Positions 52,476-61,582 of a DNA stretch of 64,000 nucleotides are shown piece by piece. The first letter of the stretch is position 1, and the number at the start of each line of letters is the position of its first letter. The stretch spans positions 62,001 to 126,000 of the forward strand of contig NZ_CP046525.1 in the NCBI RefSeq assembly GCF_021497965.1, written 5' to 3'. This DNA comes from Streptococcus infantis. Its GTDB lineage: Bacteria > Bacillota > Bacilli > Lactobacillales > Streptococcaceae. The notes under the pieces are model-generated. The model searched no databases and was not told the origin of the DNA. It worked only from the letters and a program-made list of their open reading frames with translations. The translations under genes and the position numbers were made by a program.

Positions 52476-53786
52476 ATGTTTTTTAAATTATTGAGAGAAG
52501 CATTCAAAGTTAAACAAGTTCGATCAAAAATTCTATTTACAATTTTTATCGTATTTGTATTCCGTATCGGTACAAGCATTACTGTACCATGGGTAAATGC
52601 AAATAGCTTGAACGCTTTGAGTGGACTATCCTTCTTGAATATGTTGAGCTTGGTGTCAGGGAATGCCATGAAAAACTTCTCAGTTTTTGCACTTGGTGTT
52701 AGTCCCTACATCACAGCCTCAATCGTCGTCCAACTCTTGCAAATGGATTTATTGCCAAAATTTGTAGAGTGGGGCAAACAAGGGGAAGTAGGTCGTAGAA
52801 AGTTAAATCAAGCGACTCGATACATTGCCCTTGTGCTTGCATTTGTTCAATCAGTCGGGATTACTGCTGGTTTTAACGCTCTGTCTGGAGCTAAACTATT
52901 GACTGTACCACTTACACCACAAGTATTCCTTATAATTGGTGGAATTTTAACAGCAGGAAGCATGATTGTAACCTGGTTGGGAGAGCAAATCACAGATAAA
53001 GGATATGGGAATGGTGTTTCAATGATTATCTTTGCAGGGATTGTTGCTTCAATTCCTGATATGATTAAGGGCATCTATGTAGATTACTTTGTCAATGTAC
53101 CAAGCAGTCGTTTGACATCGTCTCTCATTTTTGTTGCCATCTTAATCATTGCTGTATTGGTAATTGTTTACTTTACAACTTACGTTGAACAAGCTAAGTA
53201 CAAGATACCAATTCAGTATACAAAGGTAGCTCAAGGTGCACCATCAAGTTCCTATCTTCCTTTGAAGATTAACCCTGCTGGGGTTATCCCTGTTATCTTT
53301 GCCAGCTCAATTACAGCAGCGCCGGCAGCAATCTTACAATTCGTAAGTGCATCTGGTCTTAACTGGGAGTGGGTAAAAACAGCTCAAGAGTTGGTATCTA
53401 CATCAACTCCTTCAGGTGTTGCTTTGTATGCTCTGTTGATTATTCTCTTTACATTCTTCTATACATTTGTACAGATTAATCCAGAGAAAGCTGCAGAGAA
53501 TTTACAAAAGAGTGGAGCTTATATCCATGGTGTCCGTCCAGGTAAAGGGACAGAAGAGTACATGTCAAAACTTCTTCGTCGTCTCGCTACTGTCGGATCC
53601 CTCTTCCTAGGTGTTATTTCTATCTTACCTATAGTAGCTAAAGATTTATTTGGCCTTTCAGAAGTTGTTGCTTTTGGGGGAACAAGTTTGCTCATCATTA
53701 TCTCTACAGGTATTGAAGGAATTAAACAATTGGAAGGTTATCTATTGAAACGTAAATATGTTGGTTTCTTAGATACAACAGAATAA
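52476..53786 (+). CDS. secY: protein translocase subunit SecY
   Basis: 436 aa, ten membrane helices. Forms the protein-conducting channel with SecE and SecG. Signature segments: GVSPYITASIVVQLLQMDL (helix 2b region), GNGVSMIIFAGIVAS, and IKINPAGVIPVIFASS-type sequence before helix 7. GAGGTGACCT precedes the ATG. This is the housekeeping SecY of the spc operon, not the accessory SecY2. Confidence 0.97.
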   Translation: MFFKLLREAFKVKQVRSKILFTIFIVFVFRIGTSITVPWVNANSLNALSGLSFLNMLSLVSGNAMKNFSVFALGVSPYITASIVVQLLQMDLLPKFVEWGKQGEVGRRKLNQATRYIALVLAFVQSVGITAGFNALSGAKLLTVPLTPQVFLIIGGILTAGSMIVTWLGEQITDKGYGNGVSMIIFAGIVASIPDMIKGIYVDYFVNVPSSRLTSSLIFVAILIIAVLVIVYFTTYVEQAKYKIPIQYTKVAQGAPSSSYLPLKINPAGVIPVIFASSITAAPAAILQFVSASGLNWEWVKTAQELVSTSTPSGVALYALLIILFTFFYTFVQINPEKAAENLQKSGAYIHGVRPGKGTEEYMSKLLRRLATVGSLFLGVISILPIVAKDLFGLSEVVAFGGTSLLIIISTGIEGIKQLEGYLLKRKYVGFLDTTE

Positions 53787-53878
53787 TTGTAATAGAAAAT
53801 AAAATTCACTATTGCTCAGAGAGTGGAGTGTAAAAATCAAAGACCTAGTCAGATTTTTATCTCCTCTCTTCTATTTTG

Positions 53879-53922
53879 TTTTTAAATAGGAGTTGAAATG
53901 AATTTTTGCTTCTATTTAAAAA
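53879..53922 (+). other. 11-bp inverted repeat before adk
   Basis: TTTTTAAATAG (53879-53889) and CTATTTAAAAA (53912-53922) match perfectly, in a 155-nt gap. Folding would bury the ribosome binding site and ATG of the 15-codon ORF. Upstream AAAAATC/GATTTTT and GAGAG/CTCTC add a second possible stem (about 53818-53873). Confidence 0.75.
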
Positions 53923-53945
53923 TAAAAAAGGAGTTTGAATCATGA
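53898..53945 (+). CDS. 15-codon ORF overlapping the adk start
   Basis: Reads [15 protein letters not shown] from an ATG at 53898. ATAGGAG is 5 nt upstream, and the TGA overlaps the adk ATG as ATGA. The adk ribosome binding site AAAAAGGAG lies inside this ORF. Its position, ribosome binding site and overlap all suggest translational coupling or a short regulatory ORF; the peptide itself has no recognisable domain. Chance remains possible for an ORF this short. Confidence 0.45.
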   Translation: MNFCFYLKIKKEFES

Positions 53946-54580
53946 ATCTTTTGATTATGGGTTTACCTGGTGCAGGTAAGGGAACACAAGCAGCAAAAAT
54001 TGTTGAACAATTTCACGTTGCTCACATCTCAACAGGTGACATGTTCCGTGCAGCAATGGCTAACCAAACTGAAATGGGTGTGTTAGCGAAGTCATATATT
54101 GACAAAGGCGAGTTGGTTCCAGATGAAGTTACAAACGGAATCGTTAAAGAACGTCTTTCTCAAGATGATATTAAAGAAACTGGCTTCTTGTTGGATGGGT
54201 ATCCACGTACTATTGAACAAGCACATGCTTTAGATAAAACATTGGCTGAACTTGGTATTGAGCTAGAAGGTGTCATCAACATCGAAGTAAATCCAGATAG
54301 TCTTTTAGAGCGTTTGAGCGGACGTATCATTCATCGTCAAACTGGAGAAACTTTCCATAAAGTATTCAATCCACCAGTTGATTACAAAGAGGAAGATTAC
54401 TACCAACGTGAAGATGATAAACCTGAGACAGTAAAACGTCGTTTGGATGTTAATATTGCTCAAGGCGAACCAATCATTGCTCACTATCGCGCTAAAGGTC
54501 TTGTACATGATATCGAAGGTAACCAAGATATCGATGATGTCTTTAAAGATATCGAAAAGGTATTGACAAATTTGAAATAA
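53942..54580 (+). CDS. adk: adenylate kinase
   Basis: 212 aa. Interconverts AMP, ADP and ATP. The P-loop is [13 protein letters not shown] (about 7-19), and the lid region begins [19 protein letters not shown]. The lid lacks the four-cysteine zinc site found in Bacillus adk and has His/Ser/Asp-type positions instead, as in other streptococci. AAAGGAGTTTGAATC precedes the ATG. It is usual in the spc operon of Firmicutes, after secY. Confidence 0.96.
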   Translation: MNLLIMGLPGAGKGTQAAKIVEQFHVAHISTGDMFRAAMANQTEMGVLAKSYIDKGELVPDEVTNGIVKERLSQDDIKETGFLLDGYPRTIEQAHALDKTLAELGIELEGVINIEVNPDSLLERLSGRIIHRQTGETFHKVFNPPVDYKEEDYYQREDDKPETVKRRLDVNIAQGEPIIAHYRAKGLVHDIEGNQDIDDVFKDIEKVLTNLK

Positions 54581-54595
54581 AAGCGTTTTTCAGAC

Positions 54596-54624
54596 TTGCA
54601 AAATGTCTTGACAAATGTTATACT
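54596..54624 (+). promoter_or_regulatory. internal promoter before infA
   Basis: TTGCAA at 54596-54601, 17-bp spacer ending in TGT, TATACT at 54619-54624: a good extended -10 promoter in the 117-nt adk-infA gap. It would let infA, rpmJ, rpsM, rpsK, rpoA and rplQ be expressed apart from the upstream genes. Confidence 0.8.
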
Positions 54625-54697
54625 GAGTTAGTCTGACTTATAATTGTTGTCTCTGTGTCTAGAGGCATCAAATCGAAATTTAGGGAGGTACTTTTGC

Positions 54698-54916
54698 GTG
54701 GCAAAAGACGATGTGATTGAAGTTGAAGGCAAAGTAGTCGATACAATGCCGAATGCAATGTTTACGGTTGAACTTGAAAATGGACATCAGATTTTAGCAA
54801 CAGTTTCTGGTAAAATTCGTAAAAACTATATTCGTATTTTAGCGGGAGATCGTGTTACTGTTGAAATGAGTCCATATGACTTGACACGTGGACGTATCAC
54901 TTACCGCTTTAAATAA
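54698..54916 (+). CDS. infA: translation initiation factor IF-1
   Basis: 72 aa, OB-fold, occupies the A site during initiation. Starts at GTG 54698 ([20 protein letters not shown]) with TTAGGGAGGTACTTTTGC upstream; the longer frame from 54644 includes the promoter region. [20 protein letters not shown] is the conserved core. Confidence 0.97.
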   Translation: MAKDDVIEVEGKVVDTMPNAMFTVELENGHQILATVSGKIRKNYIRILAGDRVTVEMSPYDLTRGRITYRFK

Positions 54917-54940
54917 TCGAAAAACTTGGAGGGATAAGAA

Positions 54941-55057
54941 ATGAAAGTAAGACCATCGGTCAAACCAATTTGCGAATACTGTAAAGTAATTCGTCGTAAT
55001 GGCCGTGTTATGGTAATTTGCCCAGCAAATCCAAAACACAAACAACGTCAAGGATAA
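54941..55057 (+). CDS. rpmJ: 50S ribosomal protein L36
   Basis: 38 aa: [20 protein letters not shown] followed by [18 protein letters not shown]. The zinc site uses three cysteines and one histidine (CxxC, then CPANPKH), i.e. the zinc-binding form. GGAGGGATAAGAA precedes the ATG. Late-assembly protein of the 50S subunit. Confidence 0.97.
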
Positions 55058-55074
55058 GATAGAAAGGAGAAAAC

Positions 55075-55440
55075 ATGGCTCGTATTGCTGGAGTTGACAT
55101 TCCAAATGACAAACGTGTAGTTATCTCATTGACTTATGTCTATGGTATCGGACTTGCAACATCTAAGAAAATCTTAGCAGCTGCTGGAATTTCAGAAGAT
55201 ATTCGCGTTCGCGACCTTACATCAGATCAAGAAGATGCTATCCGTCGTGAAGTTGATGCAATTAAAGTTGAAGGTGACCTTCGTCGCGAAGTAAACTTGA
55301 ACATCAAACGTTTGATGGAAATCGGTTCATACCGTGGTATCCGTCACCGTCGTGGACTTCCTGTCCGTGGACAAAACACTAAAAACAACGCTCGCACTCG
55401 TAAAGGTAAAGCTGTTGCGATTGCTGGTAAGAAAAAATAA
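55075..55440 (+). CDS. rpsM: 30S ribosomal protein S13
   Basis: 121 aa. Head of the 30S subunit, contacting L5/L31 and the P-site t[23 protein letters not shown] opens it; [20 protein letters not shown] is the basic C-terminal signature. GAAAGGAGAAAAC precedes the ATG. Confidence 0.97.
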   Translation: MARIAGVDIPNDKRVVISLTYVYGIGLATSKKILAAAGISEDIRVRDLTSDQEDAIRREVDAIKVEGDLRREVNLNIKRLMEIGSYRGIRHRRGLPVRGQNTKNNARTRKGKAVAIAGKKK

Positions 55441-55457
55441 TATAGGAGGTAAAAGTC

Positions 55458-55841
55458 TTGGCTAAACCAACACGTAAACGTCGTGTGAAAAAGAATATCG
55501 AATCTGGTATTGCGCATATTCACGCTACATTTAATAACACTATTGTTATGATTACTGATGTGCATGGTAATGCAATCGCTTGGTCATCAGCTGGTGCTCT
55601 TGGTTTTAAAGGTTCTCGTAAATCTACACCATTTGCTGCTCAAATGGCTTCAGAAGCTGCTGCTAAATCTGCACAAGAACACGGTCTTAAATCAGTTGAA
55701 GTTACTGTAAAAGGTCCAGGTTCTGGTCGTGAGTCAGCTATTCGTGCTCTTGCTGCCGCTGGTCTTGAAGTAACAGCAATTCGTGATGTGACTCCAGTGC
55801 CACACAATGGTGCTCGTCCTCCAAAACGTCGCCGTGTATAA
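55458..55841 (+). CDS. rpsK: 30S ribosomal protein S11
   Basis: 127 aa, read from a TTG at 55458 with ATAGGAGGTAAAAGTC upstream; no ATG or GTG exists in a suitable place, so a rare start codon is used for an essential, abundant protein. [20 protein letters not shown] and [17 protein letters not shown] are the hallmark segments. It lines the mRNA exit platform. rpoA follows after 43 nt. Confidence 0.95.
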
Positions 55842-55884
55842 TCATTACCTTTACACTGCTTTTCGTTTAAGAGGGAGTAACTAA

Positions 55885-56820
55885 ATGATCGAGTTTGAAA
55901 AACCAAATATAACAAAAATTGATGAAAATAAAGATTATGGCAAGTTTGTAATCGAACCACTAGAACGTGGATACGGTACAACACTTGGTAACTCTCTTCG
56001 TCGTGTACTTCTTGCTTCTCTTCCAGGGGCAGCTGTTACATCTATCGACATTGATGGAGTATTACATGAGTTTGATACAATTCCAGGTGTTCGCGAAGAC
56101 GTGATGCAAATCATTCTGAACATTAAAGGGATTGCAGTTAAATCATATGTAAAAGACGAAAAGACTATTGAACTTGATGTTGAAGGACCTGCTGAAGTTA
56201 CAGCTGGAGACATTTTGACTGATAGTGATATCGAAATCGTAAATCCAGATCATTATCTTTTCACAATCGGAGAAGGTGCTTCATTTAAAGCGACTATGAC
56301 TGTAAACACTGGTCGTGGCTATGTACCTGCAGATGAAAATAAAAAAGATAATGCACCTGTTGGAACACTTGCTGTAGATTCTATTTATACACCAGTTACA
56401 AAAGTTAACTATCAAGTTGAACCTGCTCGTGTAGGAAGCAATGATGGTTTCGACAAATTAACCCTTGAAATCTTGACAAATGGAACTATTATTCCAGAAG
56501 ATGCTTTAGGGCTTTCAGCACGCATTTTGACAGAACATCTTGATTTGTTTACAAATCTTACAGAGATTGCTAAATCTGCAGAAGTGATGAAAGAAGCTGA
56601 TACTGAATCGGACGACCGTATTTTGGAACGTACGATTGAGGAACTTGACTTATCTGTACGCTCATATAACTGTTTGAAACGTGCTGGTATCAATACTGTG
56701 CATGATTTGACAGAAAAATCTGAAGCAGAGATGATGAAAGTAAGAAATCTTGGACGCAAGAGTTTGGAAGAAGTGAAACTCAAACTCATTGATTTGGGTC
56801 TTGGATTAAAAGATAAATAA
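55885..56820 (+). CDS. rpoA: RNA polymerase alpha subunit
   Basis: 311 aa. N-terminal assembly domain ([20 protein letters not shown]) and C-terminal DNA-binding domain ([20 protein letters not shown], then [15 protein letters not shown]) joined by a linker near 230-245. The alpha CTD contacts UP elements and activators such as CiaR-type regulators. GAGGGAGTAACTAA precedes the ATG. rplQ is 11 nt downstream. Confidence 0.97.
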   Translation: MIEFEKPNITKIDENKDYGKFVIEPLERGYGTTLGNSLRRVLLASLPGAAVTSIDIDGVLHEFDTIPGVREDVMQIILNIKGIAVKSYVKDEKTIELDVEGPAEVTAGDILTDSDIEIVNPDHYLFTIGEGASFKATMTVNTGRGYVPADENKKDNAPVGTLAVDSIYTPVTKVNYQVEPARVGSNDGFDKLTLEILTNGTIIPEDALGLSARILTEHLDLFTNLTEIAKSAEVMKEADTESDDRILERTIEELDLSVRSYNCLKRAGINTVHDLTEKSEAEMMKVRNLGRKSLEEVKLKLIDLGLGLKDK

Positions 56821-56831
56821 AGGAGGAATAC

Positions 56832-57218
56832 ATGGCTTACCGTAAACTAGGACGCACTAGCTCACAACGTAAAGCAATGCTTCGCGATTTGACAACTGAC
56901 CTTTTGATCAACGAATCAATCGTGACAACTGAAGCTCGTGCTAAAGAAATCCGTAAAACTGTTGAAAAAATGATTACTCTAGGTAAACGTGGTGATTTGC
57001 ATGCACGTCGTCAAGCTGCTGCTTTCGTACGTAATGAAATCGCATCTGAAAACTATGATGAAGCAACTGATAAGTACACTTCTACTACAGCACTTCAAAA
57101 ATTGTTCTCAGAAATCGCACCTCGTTACGCAGACCGTAACGGTGGATACACTCGTATCCTTAAAACTGAACCACGTCGTGGTGATGCAGCGCCAATGGCG
57201 ATCATTGAATTAGTATAA
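56832..57218 (+). CDS. rplQ: 50S ribosomal protein L17
   Basis: 128 aa. [20 protein letters not shown] opens it. It sits near the tunnel exit. AAAGGAGGAATAC precedes the ATG. Last gene of the operon, followed by a two-part hairpin region and a strong terminator. Confidence 0.97.
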   Translation: MAYRKLGRTSSQRKAMLRDLTTDLLINESIVTTEARAKEIRKTVEKMITLGKRGDLHARRQAAAFVRNEIASENYDEATDKYTSTTALQKLFSEIAPRYADRNGGYTRILKTEPRRGDAAPMAIIELV

Positions 57219-57239
57219 AATCATCAATTTTGTTGAGTG

Positions 57240-57321
57240 TTATGATGATGGAGCCCTGTGCTCTTAGTCTAGCTCTGGTCTACCGCTAGGACTTTTGTCC
57301 TAGCGGGAACACTCATCATAA
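57240..57321 (+). other. nested hairpins after rplQ
   Basis: CCGCTAGGAC-TTTT-GTCCTAGCGG (57283-57306) is a perfect 10-bp stem with a TTTT loop. Around it TTATGATGA (57240-57248) pairs with TCATCATAA (57313-57321). No T run follows. It precedes the main terminator by about 14 nt. Confidence 0.75.
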
Positions 57322-57334
57322 GATGGTCGGTAGA

Positions 57335-57391
57335 CGCTTGTTTACGAAATTGTTTTTCTTTTAAGAACAATTTCGTAAGCAGGCGTTTTTT
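57335..57391 (+). terminator. terminator of the S10-spc-alpha operon
   Basis: CGCTTGTTTACGAAATTGTT pairs with AACAATTTCGTAAGCAGGCG over 20 positions (two G-U), followed by T6. Very stable. Confidence 0.93.
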
Positions 57392-57476
57392 AGTTTTTTT
57401 GTTGTAAATGTGCTATACTGAGAAAAAAGAAAATCACAAAATTAGATTTTCTATAGTTTAAAAATGGAGGGTCGAT

Positions 57477-57743
57477 ATGAAAGCTATCATAACTGTAGTT
57501 GGAAAAGATAAAGGTGGGATTGTTGCAGGTGTTGCGACTAAGATTGCTGAATTAGGCTTAAATATTGATGATATTTCACAAACTGTCTTGGACGAGTTCT
57601 TCACAATGATGGCTGTGGTATCTAGTGAAGAAAAACAAGATTTTACTCATTTGAGAAATGAGTTTGAGGCTTTTGGTCAGACTTTGAATGTCAAAATCAA
57701 TATTCAGAGTGCTGCGATTTTTGATGCTATGTATAATATCTAG
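57477..57743 (+). CDS. ACT-domain protein (UPF0237)
   Basis: 88 aa, a single ACT domain (AIITVVGKDKGGIVAGVATK opens it), the small regulatory fold that binds amino acids; related to GcvR-type proteins. ATGGAGGGTCG precedes the ATG, and the next gene is 9 nt downstream with TAGGAGG between. This two-gene pair is conserved in the pneumococcus (SP_0238-0239). The ligand is unknown. A -10 TATACT lies at 57414-57419. Confidence 0.88.
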   Translation: MKAIITVVGKDKGGIVAGVATKIAELGLNIDDISQTVLDEFFTMMAVVSSEEKQDFTHLRNEFEAFGQTLNVKINIQSAAIFDAMYNI

Positions 57744-57752
57744 GAGGCGTGT

Positions 57753-59090
57753 ATGGATATTAGACAAGTCACTGAAACAATCTCAATGATTGAAGAGCAG
57801 AATTTTGATATCAGAACAATTACCATGGGAATTTCACTTCTAGATTGTATAGATCCAGATATTAATAAGGCTGCAGATAAAATTTATGATAAGATAACTA
57901 GCAAGGCCGCAAATTTAGTTGCTGTCGGGGATGAAATTGCAGCTGAACTTGGGATTCCAATCGTTAACAAACGCGTATCGGTAACGCCTATTTCTTTGAT
58001 TGGAGCAGCAACAGATGCGACAGATTATGTAGTGTTAGCAAAAGCTTTGGATAGAGCTGCTAAAAAAATAGGTGTTGATTTTATTGGGGGATTTTCTGCC
58101 TTGGTACAAAAAGGTTACCAAAAAGGTGATGAAATTCTCATAAATTCTATCCCTCGTGCTTTGGCTGAAACGGATAAGGTCTGCTCCTCTGTCAATATCG
58201 GTTCAACCAAGTCAGGAATTAACATGACTGCTGTAGCTGATATGGGACGAATTATCAAGGAAACAGCTGAACTTTCAGAAATGGGAGCTGCGAAGCTAGT
58301 AGTTTTTGCCAATGCAGTCGAAGATAATCCTTTTATGGCGGGTGCCTTCCATGGTGTTGGTGAAGCAGATGTTATCATCAATGTAGGTGTTTCTGGTCCG
58401 GGTGTTGTTAAACGTGCCTTGGAAAAGGTTCGTGGGGAAAGTTTTGATGTAGTTGCTGAAACTGTTAAAAAGACAGCTTTCAAGATTACCCGTATCGGTC
58501 AACTAGTTGGACAAATGGCTAGCGAGCGCCTTGGAGTTGACTTCGGGATTGTAGATTTGAGCTTGGCGCCAACTCCAGCAGTAGGTGATTCTGTAGCTCG
58601 AGTTCTCGAGGAAATGGGGCTGGAAACTGTTGGCACTCACGGAACTACTGCAGCCTTAGCTCTGTTGAATGATCAGGTTAAAAAGGGTGGAGTTATGGCT
58701 TGTAACCAAGTTGGTGGCTTATCCGGTGCCTTTATCCCAGTATCTGAGGACGAGGGTATGATTGCTGCTGTGCAAAATGGTTCTCTTAATCTTGAAAAAT
58801 TAGAAGCCATGACAGCTATTTGTTCGGTTGGTTTAGATATGATTGCTATCCCTGAGGATACTCCTGCTGAAACCATTGCGGCTATGATTGCTGATGAAGC
58901 TGCTATCGGGGTTATCAATATGAAAACAACTGCAGTTCGCATTATTCCTAAAGGTAAAGAAGGGGATAAGATCGAGTTTGGTGGTCTTTTAGGAACTGCT
59001 CCAGTTATGAAAGTAAACAAAGCATCATCTGTTGATTTTATTTCTCGTGGGGGTCAGATTCCTGCTCCAATCCATAGCTTTAAAAATTAG
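57753..59090 (+). CDS. UPF0210/PFL-family protein (DUF711)
   Basis: 445 aa. [22 protein letters not shown]-like sequence near the start and [19 protein letters not shown] in the middle are UPF0210 features; the fold is related to pyruvate-formate-lyase-like barrels, but the glycyl-radical motif is not seen. Always paired with the small ACT protein. TAGGAGGCGTGT precedes the ATG. Function unknown; metabolic sensing with the ACT partner is an inference. The csRNA promoter begins 15 nt after its stop. Confidence 0.87.
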   Translation: MDIRQVTETISMIEEQNFDIRTITMGISLLDCIDPDINKAADKIYDKITSKAANLVAVGDEIAAELGIPIVNKRVSVTPISLIGAATDATDYVVLAKALDRAAKKIGVDFIGGFSALVQKGYQKGDEILINSIPRALAETDKVCSSVNIGSTKSGINMTAVADMGRIIKETAELSEMGAAKLVVFANAVEDNPFMAGAFHGVGEADVIINVGVSGPGVVKRALEKVRGESFDVVAETVKKTAFKITRIGQLVGQMASERLGVDFGIVDLSLAPTPAVGDSVARVLEEMGLETVGTHGTTAALALLNDQVKKGGVMACNQVGGLSGAFIPVSEDEGMIAAVQNGSLNLEKLEAMTAICSVGLDMIAIPEDTPAETIAAMIADEAAIGVINMKTTAVRIIPKGKEGDKIEFGGLLGTAPVMKVNKASSVDFISRGGQIPAPIHSFKN

Positions 59091-59105
59091 AGAAAAAAGT
59101 GAAGC

Positions 59106-59138
59106 TTTAAGTTCAATTTAAGGAAAACGGTATATACT
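59106..59138 (+). promoter_or_regulatory. CiaR-box promoter
   Basis: TTTAAG-TTCAA-TTTAAG (59106-59122) is an exact match to the CiaR binding site TTTAAG-N5-TTTAAG. TATACT follows at 59133-59138, 10 nt from the repeat, so the repeat replaces the -35. This spacing is that of CiaR-activated promoters. Confidence 0.88.
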
Positions 59139-59144
59139 ACAATC

Positions 59145-59239
59145 ATTAAATAAAGACCTCCTAACTTTATTTAATAGAATCCTAAACTTTTTCATAATAA
59201 TCTCCGACAAAAGTCACTCTAAGAGTGACTTTTGTTTTT
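59145..59239 (+). ncRNA. cia-dependent small RNA (csRNA, ccn type)
   Basis: About 95 nt, from a start near 59145 to the end of the terminator. A first hairpin pairs ATTAAATAAAG with CTTTATTTAAT around a loop with CCTCC, which complements the ribosome binding site AGGAGG. A single-stranded middle stretch includes TCTCC. The terminator is CAAAAGTCACTCT / AGAGTGACTTTTG, 13 bp, then T5. Size, start, architecture and CiaR box all fit pneumococcal csRNAs, which repress genes such as comC by covering ribosome binding sites. I cannot say which ccn copy it is; the targets here are unknown. Confidence 0.85.
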
Positions 59240-59274
59240 GATTTTGAAAACAGTAGTAAATTTTCGCTGAATTC

Positions 59275-59305
59275 TGGTCATTCATTTTTTAAATGGCCAT
59301 TTTTT
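59275..59305 (+). terminator. second terminator after the csRNA
   Basis: TGGTCATT, a CATTTTTTA loop, AATGGCCA (one G-U), then T6. It backs up the csRNA terminator before the rnpA promoter. Confidence 0.75.
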
Positions 59306-59336
59306 ATGGCACAAATAGCCCGAAACCTTGCTATGA

Positions 59337-59364
59337 TTGGCTTTTTGAAATTTTATGGTATAAT
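59337..59364 (+). promoter_or_regulatory. rnpA-yidC-khpB promoter
   Basis: TTGGCT at 59337-59342, 16-bp spacer ending in TGG, TATAAT at 59359-59364 (extended -10). Confidence 0.75.
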
Positions 59365-59395
59365 AGTAGTAGTTTTATTAGATGGAGTATGATTT

Positions 59396-59767
59396 TTGAG
59401 AAAAAACTTTCGTGTAAAAAAAGAGAAAGATTTCGATGCCATATTTAAAGAGGGAGAAAGTGTAGCTAATCGAAAATTTGTTATTTATCGGTTAGAGAAT
59501 CAGCAACAACATTTTCGAGTAGGGTTATCAGTTAGCAAGAAGTTAGGAAATGCTGTAACAAGAAATCAAATCAAGAGAAGAATTCGTCATGTTTTGATTG
59601 AAAATAGTAACCAGATAGTTGATAATGTAGACTTTGTTGTTATTGCTCGAAAAGGCGTTGAAACTTTAGAATATGCAGAAATCGAAAAAAACTTACTTCA
59701 TGTTTTGAAATTAGCAAAGATATACCAGGAAGGAAATAGGAGTGAAGAAGAAATTACAATTGACTAG
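59396..59767 (+). CDS. rnpA: ribonuclease P protein component
   Basis: 123 aa, starting at a TTG (59396) with GATGGAG upstream; streptococcal rnpA is often read from TTG. It binds the RNase P RNA and helps cut tRNA 5' leaders. The RNR motif is in [19 protein letters not shown] (the basic helix). yidC starts 26 nt before its end. Confidence 0.93.
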   Translation: MRKNFRVKKEKDFDAIFKEGESVANRKFVIYRLENQQQHFRVGLSVSKKLGNAVTRNQIKRRIRHVLIENSNQIVDNVDFVVIARKGVETLEYAEIEKNLLHVLKLAKIYQEGNRSEEEITID

Positions 59768-60557
59768 TTTGTTAGGTTTGTCCTTATTGGTAATGACTGC
59801 TTGTGCAACTAGTGAAGTCTCTGCTGATTCGTCAGATGTTTGGAGTAAACTTGTTTATTTTTTTGCTGAAACCATTCGTTTTTTGTCCTTTAATGTAAGT
59901 ATTGGTTTAGGGATCATTATTTTCACAGTCTTGATTCGAACAATCTTATTACCGGTCTTTCAAACACAAATGGTAGCATCCAGAAAAATGCAAGAAGCGC
60001 AACCGCTAATAAAGGAATTGCGCGAACGTTATCCTGGTCGCGATATGGAAAGTCGTACTAAACTAGATCAGGAAACACGTAAATTATTTAAAGAATTAGG
60101 GATTAAGCAGTCTGCATCATTATGGCCACTTTTGATTCAAATGCCAATTCTATTGGCTCTTTTCCAAGCCTTATCGTACGTTGATTTTTTGAAGACTGGC
60201 CATTTTTTGTGGTTCAATCTAGGTGGAGTTGACACGACCTTGGTATTGCCAATTTTAGCTGCCCTGTTCACTTTCTTCAGTAGTTGGCTTTCAAACAAAG
60301 CCTTGCCCGAAAAAAATGGTGCAATGACAGCTATGATGTATGGAATGCCTGTCATCATCTTCTTTTTTGCAATGTCTGCACCAAGCGGTGTTGCTCTTTA
60401 TTGGACGGTTTCAAACGCTTATCAAGTATTGCAAACTTACCTTTTGAACAACCCCTTCAAAATCATTGAAGAGCGTGAAGCGGATGTGAAGGCTAAGAAG
60501 GATTTAGAAGCTAAGAAAAGAAAAGCTCTGAAGAAAGCACAGAAAAAGAAAAAGTAA
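59742..60557 (+). CDS. yidC: membrane insertase YidC1 (SpoIIIJ/Oxa1 family)
   Basis: 271 aa from a GTG (59742) with AGGAAATAGGA upstream. A lipoprotein signal ends in LVMTAC, with Cys20 or so lipidated. Five membrane helices follow, with [20 protein letters not shown]-like sequence (the conserved groove arginine) and [20 protein letters not shown]. The C-terminus is strongly basic ([20 protein letters not shown]), for ribosome contact. The rnpA neighbour marks it as YidC1 rather than YidC2. Confidence 0.94.
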   Translation: MKKKLQLTSLLGLSLLVMTACATSEVSADSSDVWSKLVYFFAETIRFLSFNVSIGLGIIIFTVLIRTILLPVFQTQMVASRKMQEAQPLIKELRERYPGRDMESRTKLDQETRKLFKELGIKQSASLWPLLIQMPILLALFQALSYVDFLKTGHFLWFNLGGVDTTLVLPILAALFTFFSSWLSNKALPEKNGAMTAMMYGMPVIIFFFAMSAPSGVALYWTVSNAYQVLQTYLLNNPFKIIEEREADVKAKKDLEAKKRKALKKAQKKKK

Positions 60558-60571
60558 GGAGAAATCTGATA

Positions 60572-61528
60572 ATGGTATTATTTACAGGTTCAACTGTTGA
60601 AGAAGCAATCCAAAAAGGATTGAATGAATTAAATATTCCGAGAATGAAAGCTCATATCAAGGTTGTTTCGAAAGAGAAAAAAGGATTTTTTGGGCTTTTC
60701 GGAAAGAAACCAGCTCAAGTTGATATCGAAGCAATTAGTGAGACTACTGTTGTAAAAGCAAATCAGCAGGCTATCAAAGGCGTTCCAAAAGAAATTAATG
60801 ATCAAAATGACCCAGTTAAAACAGTCAGTGAAGCGACAGTTGATTTAGGGCATGTAGTTGCAGCTATCAAGAAAATTGAAGAAGAAGGTCAAGAAATTTC
60901 TGAAGAAGTCAAGGCTGAAATTCTTAAAAACGATAAAGAAGCAAGTACGATTTTAGAGGAAACAGGGCATATTGCTGTTTTAAAAGAATTGGAACCTGAA
61001 GAAACTCAAGATAATGATGACGAAGAGCAAAGTAGTGATTTAGAAAACCTTGGTTTGAAAGTCGAACCAACTTATGACACTGAAAAGGTTGTTGAAGAAG
61101 TGACGGACTATGTTCAAGCAATCATCGATGATATGGATGTTGAGGGAACTATTTCTAGTACCTCTAACCGTCGCTCTATCAATATGCAAATTGATACAAA
61201 TGAGCCAGGTCGTATTATTGGTTATCATGGTAAAGTTTTGAAATCTCTTCAACTTTTGGCACAAAATTACCTTTATAACCGTTATTCAAAAACTTTCTAC
61301 ATCACTATTAACGTGAATGACTATGTGGAACATCGTGCAGAAGTGTTGCAGAGCTATGCGCAAAAATTGGCTACACGTGTCTTGGAAGAAGGACGTAGTC
61401 AGATGACAGATCCAATGTCAAGTAGCGAGCGTAAAATTATTCATCGCATCATCTCACGAATGGAAGGTGTAACGAGTTACTCGGAAGGTGATGAACCAAA
61501 CCGTTACGTTGTAGTTGATACAGAATAA
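60572..61528 (+). CDS. khpB: RNA-binding protein KhpB (Jag/EloR)
   Basis: 318 aa. Jag-N domain at the start (FTGSTVEEAIQKGLNELNIP with KKGFFGLFGKK), an acidic linker of about 110 residues, a KH domain (PGRIIGYHGKVLKSLQLLAQ) and an R3H domain at the end (SSSERKIIHRIISRMEGV). In the pneumococcus it is phosphorylated by StkP and controls cell elongation with KhpA and MltG. AAGGAGAAATCTGATA precedes the ATG. Stable terminator follows. Confidence 0.94.
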   Translation: MVLFTGSTVEEAIQKGLNELNIPRMKAHIKVVSKEKKGFFGLFGKKPAQVDIEAISETTVVKANQQAIKGVPKEINDQNDPVKTVSEATVDLGHVVAAIKKIEEEGQEISEEVKAEILKNDKEASTILEETGHIAVLKELEPEETQDNDDEEQSSDLENLGLKVEPTYDTEKVVEEVTDYVQAIIDDMDVEGTISSTSNRRSINMQIDTNEPGRIIGYHGKVLKSLQLLAQNYLYNRYSKTFYITINVNDYVEHRAEVLQSYAQKLATRVLEEGRSQMTDPMSSSERKIIHRIISRMEGVTSYSEGDEPNRYVVVDTE

Positions 61529-61536
61529 GATAAATG

Positions 61537-61563
61537 AAAAATCAGGTTTTCCTGATTTTTTTC
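61537..61563 (+). terminator. terminator after khpB
   Basis: AAAATCAGG, loop TTTT, CCTGATTTT, then T5. Confidence 0.9.
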
Positions 61564-61582
61564 TAACTAAAGAAGGAATCAA

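Noticed and set aside
55075-55841. rpsM-rpsK spacer promoter
   Set aside because: The 17-nt gap holds only a ribosome binding site.
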